NCBI GenBank assembly: GCA_032119595.1
Contig: JAUMBQ010000006.1
Coordinates: 186,001-250,000 of the forward strand
From: JAGIBJ01 sp032119595
GTDB lineage: Bacteria; Actinomycetota; Thermoleophilia; Solirubrobacterales; Solirubrobacteraceae
Length of the DNA: 64,000 bases
Direction of reading: 5' to 3'
Below, one piece after another: positions 1 to 7,251 of this stretch; positions within the stretch are counted from its first letter, which is position 1, and the number at the start of each line of letters is the position of its first letter. Made by a program: the position numbers and the translations under genes. Under the pieces are notes generated by a model, which made no database searches, had not been told where the DNA came from, and saw only the letters and a program-made list of their open reading frames with translations.

Positions 1-1820
1 AGGGTGATGGTGCCCTGGGCGTCCACTGTGAGGCTTCGGATGTCCGAGCGGCGATCCAGCTTGAGATTGAGGCTCTTGGCCTTGCCGATGCGAGCTTGGT
101 AGCGGGCGCTGTTGGCTGCGTTACCGGTGCGATAGCGATCGGCTGGAAGCTCCGAGCTCGTACTGAAGGCCCCACTCTTGGCGACCTTGGCTCGAGCCAC
201 GACTTCGCCGGTCAGAGCAAACTTGATGCTGACCTTCTTGCCAGCGAATCGTTCGGGGTTGGCCCAGCCCTCGATGGCCACACGGCCGCCGGCTTCCGAC
301 ACGTTGGTCAGATTGACCGCGCGACGCAGGCACATCTGCTGGCCGATCTCAGGGACCACTGGATCGCCGTTGCCGGGAGTACCCCCGCCGTTGGGGTTGC
401 CGGGGGTTTCGTTGTCACCTGGAGTCGTGGGATCGCTCGGGTCGCCGGGGGTCGATGGATCTGTGGGTTGGTCAGGAGTTGGATCGTCCTGCGTGTCGCC
501 AACTGGATCAGAGGGCTGGAGGACGTTGCCGTTTTTGGGACAGTCGGTGCTGTAGTTGCCGGGCGAGATCTCGTAGACAGCGCCGGCCTCCTGGAACTCA
601 CGGAAGCTGCCGGCATAGATGCTGCCGTCCGGTCCAACGGCCAGTGAATCGGTCGGAACGCCGTAGCAACCTGCCTTGCTTCCTGAGGCCTGCATTGCCG
701 GCTGAGCGCGGGCTCGTGCAGCGTCGTCAGGGTGACCAGCGATCTGGCTCAAGGCGCCGTTGGAGAGGCGCCAGATCGAGCCGCCGGTGTGCTCAGCATG
801 GACTCCGCTTTGACCCACCGCGATCAGCAGGCGACCCTGGTTGTCGATGGCGAGGGCCTGGCCGCCGATCTCCGCCACGGTTGAAATGGTGCCGTCGGGA
901 GCGATGGCGCGGGTCACGTGCGCGTCTGCGTCGCCAACGTAGATGGTGCCGTCAGGTGCGGCTGCGATATCGCTGATGCGGCCCAGCAAAGCAGCTCGAG
1001 CTGGTCCGCCGTCGCCGCTGTTTCCGGCCTGATTGGTTGAAGATCCAGCAACACGCTGCAGGCGACCGTCGGCTTCAACGCGCCAGAGCTGGCGTTGGTC
1101 ACTGACGGCTCCAGGCTCACCGTGAGCGTGGGAAAAGAGAACGCGGCCGTCGGGCATCACTCCGAGCGCTTGACGGGGAGAGCCGCCCTGAGCTGGGTCA
1201 TAGGCGCCCTCAGCCAGCGCGCCCTCTGAGAAGGCGTGGCTGATGTAGTCGTGGGGTGCGGGGATGGTGCTGAAACGCCCGAGCACCGTGTCATTGGTGC
1301 CCGCGCTGGGTCCGTCCGCGTGGTAGCGCCGAATAGCGTCGTAGCTGGCAACCAACAGGCTGCCGTCGGGAGCCGTTTTTAGGGCGCCGTAGAAGGCGTT
1401 GGGCACGGCCCGCTCGTAGTTGTCGCCAATCAGCGGTGAGTAGCCAAGCGGCTGCAGCGGGTCGGGGTTGTAGTCGCAACGCTGGGTCGGAAGCCCACCG
1501 TTGGGATCGGCCGTCTCAAGCGGGTTGGTTCCCGCGATCAGGCTGAGGTTGTGGGAACCCGGAGCCAGACCGTAGATGCGGCAATCCGGATCGCTGGTCA
1601 GCAGGGCCAGCGAGCCGTCTGGGTTCATGCCAAGGCCGGCCAGACCTGGAGCCCGGCCACCAAGGCCTTGAACGTCGGTGGAGGGGTGATAGCCGTTCAG
1701 GGTCGCGCGGACCCGAACGGTGCTGTCGGCGGCTGAGGCTGGAGATGGAATGCATGCGACGCCAGCCAGCAATGCAAACAGCGAAGCCATGCGGCGAGCA
1801 CGGGGAATAAACAGAGTCAT
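1..1820 (-). CDS. Secreted beta-propeller (NHL/SMP-30-like) protein, C-terminus off window
   Basis: The minus-strand reading frame opens at ATG 1820 and stays open for about 606 codons to the window edge. It begins with a signal peptide (positive start, hydrophobic stretch MASLFALLAGVACI, then PSPASA|AD). Residues about 30-390 carry repeated blocks of the kind PDGSLxxxS, PDGTIYVGD, DNQGRLLIA and GPDGSIYAG, typical of six-bladed NHL-type propellers. A Pro/Asp/Gly/Thr-rich linker (about 410-465) follows, then a beta-rich segment with a Cys. The role is probably extracellular binding; no enzyme residues are assignable. It is divergent from the 1881 gene and has a -10-like box immediately before its start. 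Confidence 0.8.
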   Translation of the reverse strand, partial: MTLFIPRARRMASLFALLAGVACIPSPASAADSTVRVRATLNGYHPSTDVQGLGGRAPGLAGLGMNPDGSLALLTSDPDCRIYGLAPGSHNLSLIAGTNPLETADPNGGLPTQRCDYNPDPLQPLGYSPLIGDNYERAVPNAFYGALKTAPDGSLLVASYDAIRRYHADGPSAGTNDTVLGRFSTIPAPHDYISHAFSEGALAEGAYDPAQGGSPRQALGVMPDGRVLFSHAHGEPGAVSDQRQLWRVEADGRLQRVAGSSTNQAGNSGDGGPARAALLGRISDIAAAPDGTIYVGDADAHVTRAIAPDGTISTVAEIGGQALAIDNQGRLLIAVGQSGVHAEHTGGSIWRLSNGALSQIAGHPDDAARARAQPAMQASGSKAGCYGVPTDSLAVGPDGSIYAGSFREFQEAGAVYEISPGNYSTDCPKNGNVLQPSDPVGDTQDDPTPDQPTDPSTPGDPSDPTTPGDNETPGNPNGGGTPGNGDPVVPEIGQQMCLRRAVNLTNVSEAGGRVAIEGWANPERFAGKKVSIKFALTGEVVARAKVAKSGAFSTSSELPADRYRTGNAANSARYQARIGKAKSLNLKLDRRSDIRSLTVDAQGTIT

Positions 1821-1825
1821 GTCTA

Positions 1826-1831
1826 AGTATA
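1826..1831 (-). promoter_or_regulatory. -10 box of a leaderless promoter
   Basis: The minus-strand sequence TATACT ends five bases before the ATG at 1820. No Shine-Dalgarno sequence precedes the start, and transcription would begin at or next to the start codon. The -35 region is weak (TGGTTT about 17 bases upstream). The five-base gap matches that of the three promoters at 3566, 4602 and 5560. Confidence 0.5.
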
Positions 1832-1880
1832 CGGCAATGTTGCACCACAAACCAGCCGTAGCTGTGTACATACAAGCAAC

Positions 1881-2678
1881 ATGCGGATAGACTCAGACAT
1901 GACCCTGAATTACCGTGTCGCCGCAGCCAGCCTACTAAGCACTGCCGCCCTTATTGCCGCCCCAACAACTGCCTCGGCCCAACCGGGCTACGGCCCGGTC
2001 GAGAGCGTTGAAGTCACCGGCCAGCTTGTAACCCTGCAGGCCGCTCACAAGGCTTCACCAATCTTCTGGACGGTTGGGCCCGTCTACCAACCAGAGGCAG
2101 ATGACCTGTTTGTTGGAGGCGCCGCTGTAGCGCCAATCAAGCCCAACCAGTTCAGCTTCGCAGCTCGTCGGGCTGGCCAGTATCAAGCTGGCTACACCTA
2201 CGCCACCCAATACCGCGATCACCGCTACCCCACGGCCACCTCAGTCGGCGTGCAGATGTTTGTGTCGCTGCAGGCGGACCGCACCCCTGAGGTCGTGAGT
2301 CGCCAGCTGGGATTCCGCTCAGGATCGAGCGAGCTAAGCACCTACAGCTGGAATCGACTGCATGCCGATGAGCTTCTTACACAGGCCGCCAGTGAGATCG
2401 TGATTGAGTCTTGCGCGCCCACCGGCAACTACAAGCTGCAGCAGCGTCGCTTGGCCAGCCTCTCCAGCCAGCTCAAGGCTTCTGCTGCACAGCTGGGTGA
2501 GGTGCCACCGATCCGAGAAGAATTCTCGAGCTGCCGCTCTCCCCGTACGCCCCAGACCGTCAAGGTGCGCTACGTCATGGGTGTAGTGGCTACGGTCGAG
2601 TTCAGCCCGGTTCAGTTGAGTGGCGAGAGTGCCTGCTTGCCCGGCAACCCCCGCCCGTGCCCCGAACCGCTGAAGTAG
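1881..2678 (+). CDS. Secreted hypothetical protein
   Basis: A 265-residue protein (259 if the in-frame ATG at 1899 is used, which gives a cleaner signal peptide). The N-terminus has a hydrophobic core followed by APTTASAQ, a plausible signal peptidase I site, so it is probably exported. The mature part has no motif I recognise; it contains three cysteines (near residues 193, 225 and 252) that could form disulfides, and is otherwise beta-prone and Gln/Ser-rich. It is divergent from the propeller gene with only about 60 bases between them, and followed by a strong terminator. Function unknown. Confidence 0.7.
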   Translation: MRIDSDMTLNYRVAAASLLSTAALIAAPTTASAQPGYGPVESVEVTGQLVTLQAAHKASPIFWTVGPVYQPEADDLFVGGAAVAPIKPNQFSFAARRAGQYQAGYTYATQYRDHRYPTATSVGVQMFVSLQADRTPEVVSRQLGFRSGSSELSTYSWNRLHADELLTQAASEIVIESCAPTGNYKLQQRRLASLSSQLKASAAQLGEVPPIREEFSSCRSPRTPQTVKVRYVMGVVATVEFSPVQLSGESACLPGNPRPCPEPLK

Positions 2679-2697
2679 CCGGCGCTCGACACCACAG

Positions 2698-2739
2698 AAC
2701 AACAAAGGGCCGGCATTGCTGCCGGCCCTTTGCGTTGTT
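2698..2739 (+). terminator. Intrinsic terminator between convergent genes
   Basis: An 11-bp perfect stem (AAAGGGCCGGC / GCCGGCCCTTT, 2704-2714 with 2721-2731) with a six-base loop, flanked by AACAAC and GTTGTT. It lies between the 1881 gene and the convergent gene ending at 2823 and probably works in both directions. Confidence 0.8.
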
Positions 2740-2822
2740 ATGACCTGCATTGGGTAGCTCTCGCCAGGGCTACCTACATCAAGGATACCTTAGGATTGAT
2801 GGTTTAGCCCCTCTTTCCGGGC

Positions 2823-3182
2823 TTACGCGACAAGCAATGAAAAGCTGTAGCTGCGGATAGGATCGGAAAGACTGAACCGAAGCCGGCCTACCAGGGTGCC
2901 GGTCACAACCTCAGAGCTGGACCGCTGTCCCGGCTTCAGCCCCACCCACGATCCCGGCTGCTGGCCTTGAACGGTCAGGGTCCAGCGGGGCATGGTGGAG
3001 ATCACCCGCACCTGGACTCCGCAGGGCACGAGGTCAGCCGGCTCCAGCTCCAAGCTGAGCTCCGAGCCGATGGTGGCATTGATTGAGCTGGAAGCGGGAC
3101 TGGAGGCGGTAGCCGTGGCCTGAAGCGTGCTTGCCGCCGCAGCCAGCGAGCACAGCATCAGCCGGAGAACTGCGGGGCTCAC
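2823..3182 (-). CDS. Small secreted hypothetical protein
   Basis: A GTG at 3182 overlaps the TGA of the upstream gene (GTGA), which favours it over a longer start at 3227. From there the protein is 119 residues, beginning with a signal-peptide-like segment (VLRLMLCSLAAAASTLQATA). The mature part is beta-rich, Ser-rich and contains one Cys. It is translationally coupled to the 3179-3565 gene and therefore driven by the promoter at 3566. Unknown family; context beside pilin and PKD genes suggests a surface or envelope role (inference). Confidence 0.6.
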   Translation of the reverse strand: MSPAVLRLMLCSLAAAASTLQATATASSPASSSINATIGSELSLELEPADLVPCGVQVRVISTMPRWTLTVQGQQPGSWVGLKPGQRSSSEVVTGTLVGRLRFSLSDPIRSYSFSLLVA

Positions 3183-3565
3183 GCCTTGGCCGCCGATGTG
3201 GCTTGCGTGTAGACCACTGCTGAGCAATCGGGGCGATCAGCGGCCAGCGACTCGTTGAGCAGACGGTTGAGGTGCCCGACAGAGCTCACTTGCCCCAGCA
3301 GCCTGAGCTTCTCGTCGACACCGGCCGGTGTCTGGATCTCGTACAGCACGCCCCGGGTGCGGTCATGCTTTGCATGGGCGAGCATGCGTCCGTAGTTCCG
3401 TTCCAGCCAGCTCAGGGTCTCGTTGAGGTACCGGGCGTCGAGCGGGCCGGTGAATTGAACGTAGAGCCCGCCTGGAACCAATTCGTTGTGGTCCTGAAGG
3501 CTGATCTTCGAGACAAGATAGGTCCGAAGTTCTGAGGGGGCGGGGGCAAAGCGAAGCATGGTCAT
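3179..3565 (-). CDS. Hypothetical protein of the pilin-associated regulon
   Basis: A 128-residue protein without signal peptide or membrane segment. It looks alpha/beta, with a central WLERNYGRMLAHAKHD helix and a LLGQVSSVGHLNRLLNESL helix. I do not recognise a family. The start is fixed by the promoter: -35 and -10 boxes end five bases before the ATG, exactly as for the pilin gene downstream in map order. It overlaps the next gene by four bases, so the two form an operon. The shared promoter suggests it works with the pilin-like proteins (inference). Confidence 0.65.
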   Translation of the reverse strand: MTMLRFAPAPSELRTYLVSKISLQDHNELVPGGLYVQFTGPLDARYLNETLSWLERNYGRMLAHAKHDRTRGVLYEIQTPAGVDEKLRLLGQVSSVGHLNRLLNESLAADRPDCSAVVYTQATSAAKA

Positions 3566-3598
3566 ACCTGATGATGCGTGATGTCGTCAGTCGCGCAA
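3566..3598 (-). promoter_or_regulatory. Leaderless promoter, copy 1 of 3
   Basis: On the minus strand: TTGCGC (3593-3598), 16 bases, CATCAT (3571-3576), five bases, ATG. The spacer contains ACTGACGACAT, shared with copies 2 and (mostly) 3. Conservation of spacing and spacer, with no ribosome binding site, argues for a common promoter giving leaderless mRNA. Confidence 0.7.
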
Positions 3599-3620
3599 GG
3601 CCTTTCGTTGCAGCCGGAAC

Positions 3621-3656
3621 CAAGAAGGCCCACCCTGTTAGGGCGGGCCTTTCTGA
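3621..3656 (-). terminator. Intrinsic terminator after pilin gene
   Basis: Stem AAGGCCC-CCCT / AGGG-GGGCCTT (3625-3652, one mismatch) with a three-base loop, followed on the minus strand by CTTGG. It separates the pilin-PKD gene (stop at 3681) from the promoter of the 3565 gene. Confidence 0.7.
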
Positions 3657-3680
3657 GGGTCTATTGACGCCATGAGGCGG

Positions 3681-4601
3681 CTACGAAACGGTGATGGTGA
3701 CCGTGGCCGTCTCTTGGTGGCCGCCGCCCTGCGCCGAGCCGTTGAAGATGGCCATAGCGGTCACCGTGTAGGTGCCGGCAGCGGCGTAGCGGTGGCGCAG
3801 AGGGTTGCGCTGACCCGACCACCCGCCGGTGTAGTCCAGCCAGCTCATGGTCTGCGGATACGCGGGGTCAGGGCTATCACGGCCCGCGCTGTTAGTGAAG
3901 AACACGGCTTCGCCCTGCGGCAGATCGTTGTCGCCCGAGTCTCCGTCGCCCCAGTTTTGGATCGAGACGAACTCCGCCCCGCTGAGGTCTCCGCCCAGCT
4001 TGAATTCGGTGATCGAGCCAGCCGGTTGAGCCACCGTTGCGAGGTTGATCGTCACGTCGTTGTTCACCACGGCCGGCGGGGTCGTCGGGGCTGGGGTCGT
4101 GGGCGTCTTTGTGCTGGTGTAGATCCAAACGCCGTCGCCGGGATCCGTCGCGCAATATTTGGTCGAGCCCTGAGAGTTCACACAAAGCTGAACGCCGGTG
4201 GGGCCGCTGGGCGATACGAGCACGCGCTTATCGTCGGTTCCGTCGTAACCGGGGTCTTCATCACCAAGCGTCGGAAATGGAGTGCCAGCTACTGGGTAGG
4301 GGTCGGACGGCGCGGCGCCCTTCAAGGTCTTCTCCTCGTCGTGAAGCGCGGCTGGGGTCAGGCCGGTGTAGGAGTCGTTGCCGGTGTAGTAGCTCCGGGC
4401 GGTAAGGATGGCTGCGCGCAACGAGGCCTTGGCACGGGCGTCTTTGGCCTTGTCCCTCTGCTTTAGCAACGAAGGGATAGCGATAGCGGCCAAGATGCCG
4501 ATAATCAGCACTACAACCAGCAACTCAATCAAGGAGAAGCCGGCTTGATGCTTGGCGTTGGTTTGGGGGCGCTGCGTGGCGCGGGACTGGGAGTAGGTCA
4601 T
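3681..4601 (-). CDS. Type IV pilin-like protein with C-terminal PKD-like domain
   Basis: A 306-residue prepilin. Residues 1-21 form a basic leader ending in Gly21, followed by FSLIELL with Glu at +5 and a roughly 20-residue hydrophobic helix, the class III signal cleaved by PilD-type peptidase. Residues 35-170 look like a pilin globular head with two Cys. After a Thr/Pro linker (about 150-165), the C-terminal part ends in AGTYTVTAMAIF and a beta-rich tail typical of PKD-like domains. Major pilins usually stop at 140-180 residues, so this is a fusion. The protein is probably inserted in the membrane and assembled, displaying the PKD domain outside. It has its own promoter and terminator. No pilus assembly ATPase or prepilin peptidase is in the window. 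Confidence 0.85.
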   Translation of the reverse strand: MTYSQSRATQRPQTNAKHQAGFSLIELLVVVLIIGILAAIAIPSLLKQRDKAKDARAKASLRAAILTARSYYTGNDSYTGLTPAALHDEEKTLKGAAPSDPYPVAGTPFPTLGDEDPGYDGTDDKRVLVSPSGPTGVQLCVNSQGSTKYCATDPGDGVWIYTSTKTPTTPAPTTPPAVVNNDVTINLATVAQPAGSITEFKLGGDLSGAEFVSIQNWGDGDSGDNDLPQGEAVFFTNSAGRDSPDPAYPQTMSWLDYTGGWSGQRNPLRHRYAAAGTYTVTAMAIFNGSAQGGGHQETATVTITVS

Positions 4602-4634
4602 GACTGATGATGCATCATGTCGTCAGTGGCGCAA
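4602..4634 (-). promoter_or_regulatory. Leaderless promoter, copy 2 of 3
   Basis: TTGCGC (4629-4634), 16-base spacer containing ACTGACGACAT, CATCAT (4607-4612), five bases, ATG of the pilin gene. It matches copy 1 almost base for base. Confidence 0.7.
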
Positions 4635-4643
4635 GGGCCTATA

Positions 4644-4680
4644 GAACAACAGAGGCCCGGCGATCAAACCGGGCCTTTGA
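4644..4680 (-). terminator. Intrinsic terminator after second PKD gene
   Basis: Stem AGGCCCGG / CCGGGCCT (4653-4660 with 4669-4676), eight-base loop, then CTGTTGTTCT on the minus strand. It lies between the stop at 4705 and the pilin promoter. Confidence 0.75.
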
Positions 4681-4704
4681 GGATGAAGTACGTGCGTTCA
4701 GCGA

Positions 4705-5559
4705 CTATTCAATCGTCACCTCCAAAGTGCGTTCCTCGTAGTGGGCTCCGCCAGTGGCCAGAGCCCCGAACCGCAGGTAAGCCGTCACCGTGTAGGTGCC
4801 TGGCGCCTTGTAGAGGTGGTAGTTCCAAACGTTGGTGGCTTTGAGGTCTCGCTGGCCGTCGCCCCAGGTCCAATCCACGCTCCGCAGTCCGATAAGCGGG
4901 TTGTTGAGTTGAACGTAGGTGTAGTCGCCAGCGGCGCCTGTGGGGCCCTTCAGCGCGATCAGCGGCGGGCCAGCTGGAGCGGCTGGAGCCGGGGCGCTCT
5001 GAACCCCGCGCTCCGCAGTCGGGCTATCGCAAACCGTGGTACGTCGATTTGTCCGTGGGACACACTCGCTAATTGTCAGGGTCATCGTGCTGGACTCGTA
5101 GTAGTCGCGATCACCGTTACGACCCTCGTAGCGGAGGAGCGCGGTAACGGTATAGGTGCCCGCAGCCATGTAGTGGTGATCGAGAATGAAGAACGGGCCC
5201 CTGAACGGTCCTTTCGCGACATCGTGGTCCATGTCGCCGTCGCCCCAGATCAGGTCTATGGCCTTGATTCCGAAGATCGAGTGATTGAGCCGAATGACGG
5301 TTGTGTACCCTGGCTCGCCCAGGTGATGTAGTTGCATCAGTGGGTCACCATTGTCGTTGATTGCCAGCGACCTGGCCGGAGCTTCGCTCTGCACCGGCGC
5401 GCTCCGGGCTGGCGGTTCGACGGAGGTTGGTGGTCCAACAGAGGCCGCTACCCAGATGATCAAGGTCACCATCAGAAGCTGTACCAGCACGAACTCTCGA
5501 CGGGTAGGAGCTGATTCGAGATGGAGGCGCTCGATGGCGCGGCGAGAGAAACGAGTCAT
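4705..5559 (-). CDS. PKD-repeat membrane protein with degenerate pilin-like N-terminus
   Basis: From ATG 5559 the protein has 284 residues; an upstream ATG at 5607 is rejected because the promoter at 5560-5592 lies inside that extension. Residues about 20-45 (RREFVLVQLLMVTLIIWVAA) resemble a prepilin helix, but Gly -1 is replaced by Glu and Glu +5 by Gln, so PilD processing is doubtful. Two tandem PKD-like domains follow: each has a DLIWGDGD or DWTWGDGQ motif and ends in AAGTYTVTA or APGTYTVTA. It probably stays anchored by its N-terminal helix with the PKD domains outside. It shares its promoter type with the pilin gene and looks like its diverged paralogue. Confidence 0.75.
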   Translation of the reverse strand: MTRFSRRAIERLHLESAPTRREFVLVQLLMVTLIIWVAASVGPPTSVEPPARSAPVQSEAPARSLAINDNGDPLMQLHHLGEPGYTTVIRLNHSIFGIKAIDLIWGDGDMDHDVAKGPFRGPFFILDHHYMAAGTYTVTALLRYEGRNGDRDYYESSTMTLTISECVPRTNRRTTVCDSPTAERGVQSAPAPAAPAGPPLIALKGPTGAAGDYTYVQLNNPLIGLRSVDWTWGDGQRDLKATNVWNYHLYKAPGTYTVTAYLRFGALATGGAHYEERTLEVTIE

Positions 5560-5592
5560 AGCTAATGATCGGGTATCAATGTCGCCAGTCAA
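5560..5592 (-). promoter_or_regulatory. Leaderless promoter, copy 3 of 3
   Basis: TTGACT (5587-5592), 16-base spacer with GGCGACAT, GATCAT (5565-5570), five bases, ATG. The -35 is closer to consensus than in copies 1 and 2; the spacer matches them only partly. Confidence 0.65.
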
Positions 5593-5635
5593 GCCCCAAT
5601 GCATCAATCCGATGCAAACGCGGCGTATACCCTGA

Positions 5636-5641
5636 TATCAC
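5636..5641 (+). promoter_or_regulatory. -10 box before the 5648 gene
   Basis: TATCAC ends six bases before the GTG start and there is no Shine-Dalgarno sequence, so this mRNA too is probably leaderless. The -35 region is weak. Confidence 0.4.
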
Positions 5642-5647
5642 CTTGTT

Positions 5648-6484
5648 GTGAACAGCCAGCCCAACAAGCAGAGCCCTACGACTAAGCCCGGTCCGCCGAC
5701 AGGCAAGACCACTGGGAGAGACAACGTGGGCTCCGCTCAGGCCTCAGTCAAGGCCAAGACCGACCAGTCAAAGCTGGTTGGAGCCAAGCCGACTGCTGAC
5801 AAGTCCATTACGCCACAGAACAAGCTGGACCTCGTGAAGACCCCGACGCCGGTCAAGCCCGAGGCGACCACCACGCCCGACCTCAAGACGGCTGCGCCTC
5901 AACAGTCCAACATGGATACCAAGCCGACGCAGCCCAAGGACCCGACACCCGTGGAGGTCCCGCCGGTTGCCACTGCTACCGTGCCCAGCAATGTACCCGT
6001 GGTTGCTGCACCCGCAGAACCCGTGAAGGAGCTGGACCCCATGTCTGCAGTTGAAGACGCACTGGCAAAGATCGAGGCCGCCAAGCAGGAGAGCAAGACC
6101 ATCTTGCAGGCGCGGATCGAGGAGATCAACGACGAGATTGGTCCGCTTGAGGACGAGCGCACCCAGCTGCAGAATGCGATCGACCAGATCGACGGGAAGG
6201 CCAGCTCCGAGCCCCGCAAGACTCGTGAGTCCAGTGGCAAGCCTCGCAAGTCCGGTGAGCAGCGTCAGCTGGATGTGCTCCAGGCGCTGGCAAACCTGGA
6301 CGGTACGCCCATCAGCGCCACCGACCTCAAAGAGGAGATGGGCCTCGAGTACAACTACCTGCTCGTGCTGCTCAAGCACCTCAAGGAGAACGAGTTCGTG
6401 AGCAGCAAGCGTCAGGGCAACCGCTCCATGCTTTCCATCACTGCCGCCGGCAAGAAGCGTCTGGCAAAGGGTCTCGAAGGCTAA
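5648..6484 (+). CDS. Pro/Lys-rich protein with coiled coil and winged-helix C-terminus
   Basis: A 278-residue protein starting at GTG. Residues 1-130 are disordered, rich in Pro, Lys, Thr and Gln. Residues about 132-180 form a charged coiled coil (KIEAAKQESKTILQARIEEI). Residues about 200-278 form a winged-helix fold of the MarR/ArsR type (DVLQALANLDG, TDLKEEMGLEYNYLLVLLKHL recognition region, wing near SSKRQGNRSML). It is probably a DNA-binding protein with a long flexible arm, either a regulator of this element or a nucleoid-type protein. It is divergent from the PKD gene at 5559 and followed by a strong hairpin. Confidence 0.7.
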   Translation: MNSQPNKQSPTTKPGPPTGKTTGRDNVGSAQASVKAKTDQSKLVGAKPTADKSITPQNKLDLVKTPTPVKPEATTTPDLKTAAPQQSNMDTKPTQPKDPTPVEVPPVATATVPSNVPVVAAPAEPVKELDPMSAVEDALAKIEAAKQESKTILQARIEEINDEIGPLEDERTQLQNAIDQIDGKASSEPRKTRESSGKPRKSGEQRQLDVLQALANLDGTPISATDLKEEMGLEYNYLLVLLKHLKENEFVSSKRQGNRSMLSITAAGKKRLAKGLEG

Positions 6485-6528
6485 GCCAAGGGCCCGCCCA
6501 GGGGGCGATGGTGTGTTGTTGTTTGGTT

Positions 6529-6568
6529 CGAGAAGGGCCCCGGTTCAGACGAGCCGGGGCCCTTCTCG
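6529..6568 (+). terminator. 15-bp GC-rich hairpin after wHTH gene
   Basis: A perfect 15-bp stem (6529-6543 with 6554-6568: CGAGAAGGGCCCCGG and its complement) with a ten-base loop. There is no U tract on either side, so it may be a weak or factor-assisted terminator serving both converging genes. Confidence 0.65.
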
Positions 6569-6629
6569 TGCATAGGCTGGCTGCGTCCCTCAGTGGGGCG
6601 GCCAAGATGTTCAGACCCGCGTGGCTCGC

Positions 6630-7160
6630 TTAGGGCCGTCTGCGCGTGCGCTCCGAGGCCTGACGAACACGCTTTCGCTCTTCCAGCTCGTCGAGGGTCG
6701 GAAGCCCGGCCTCGAGCCTGCGGGCGTTGATTTGCTGGCGCTGCTCATCTGGACTCACGGCCTTCACAAGGGGTCGCCGTTCCCGCATCCACGCCTCCAT
6801 GCGGCGGTCTACTTCGCGGGCAACGAACTCTTTTGACGGGCTATTTCCACCCGTGATCGGGCCCCCGAACGAGCCCCAGCCTCGCGGAAGCTTGGTGTGC
6901 TCAAGGGTGACGATTTGCTTGAGGTGATCGCGCTGTTGCCGCACCTCGCGCTCGCTTGCGGTTTCGCGCTGCACCTCGCAGGTGGCCAACAGAACCAGTG
7001 CCGCCAGAACGTAGAGCCACCACGGCGTTAGCTCGCCGTCCGGCTTGATCTCGCCGGCTGCGCAGAGTGCGGTGACGGTGAGGGTCCCGAAGAACACCCA
7101 ACCGTGGGGCATCCGGCGGTGTTCGCGCTCGGTCGAAGCGTGATCAGCAGTGGCGCTCAC
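6630..7160 (-). CDS. Small membrane protein with coiled coil
   Basis: GTG 7160 is preferred to the ATG at 7280: the longer form overlaps the divergent 7252 gene, and a promoter (TTGCGA / TACGAT) sits just before 7160. The protein has 176 residues. Two hydrophobic segments (GWVFFGTLTVTALCAAG and WWLYVLAALVLLATC) form a hairpin. A charged coiled-coil region (QRETASEREVRQQRDHLKQI) follows, then a basic C-terminus (ELEERKRVRQASERTRRRP). Both termini are probably cytoplasmic. No family recognised. Confidence 0.6.
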   Translation of the reverse strand: MSATADHASTEREHRRMPHGWVFFGTLTVTALCAAGEIKPDGELTPWWLYVLAALVLLATCEVQRETASEREVRQQRDHLKQIVTLEHTKLPRGWGSFGGPITGGNSPSKEFVAREVDRRMEAWMRERRPLVKAVSPDEQRQQINARRLEAGLPTLDELEERKRVRQASERTRRRP

Positions 7161-7166
7161 CTGCAG

Positions 7167-7196
7167 ATCGTAAGCCGAACGGGATAGCACTCGCAA
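7167..7196 (-). promoter_or_regulatory. Leaderless promoter of the small membrane protein
   Basis: TTGCGA (7191-7196), 18 bases, TACGAT (7167-7172), then six bases to GTG 7160. The TTGCG -35 core is shared with the promoters at 3593 and 4629. Confidence 0.5.
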
Positions 7197-7251
7197 GCCT
7201 CGCCAACGCTTCCTCGTGCAAGGCCCAACTGAAGGCTGATACCACCGAAGC

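Noticed and set aside
2753..2774. Small hairpin GGTAGC/GCTACC
   Set aside because: Six base pairs with a ten-base loop next to a much stronger terminator; could easily be chance.
4602..4680. Terminator-promoter stretch taken as a possible small RNA
   Set aside because: It is explained by the terminator of one gene and the promoter of the next, with no room for a separate transcript.
5560..5607. Start at ATG 5607 for the second PKD protein
   Set aside because: It would place the conserved promoter inside the coding region; ATG 5559 has the same distance to the -10 box as in the two sister genes.
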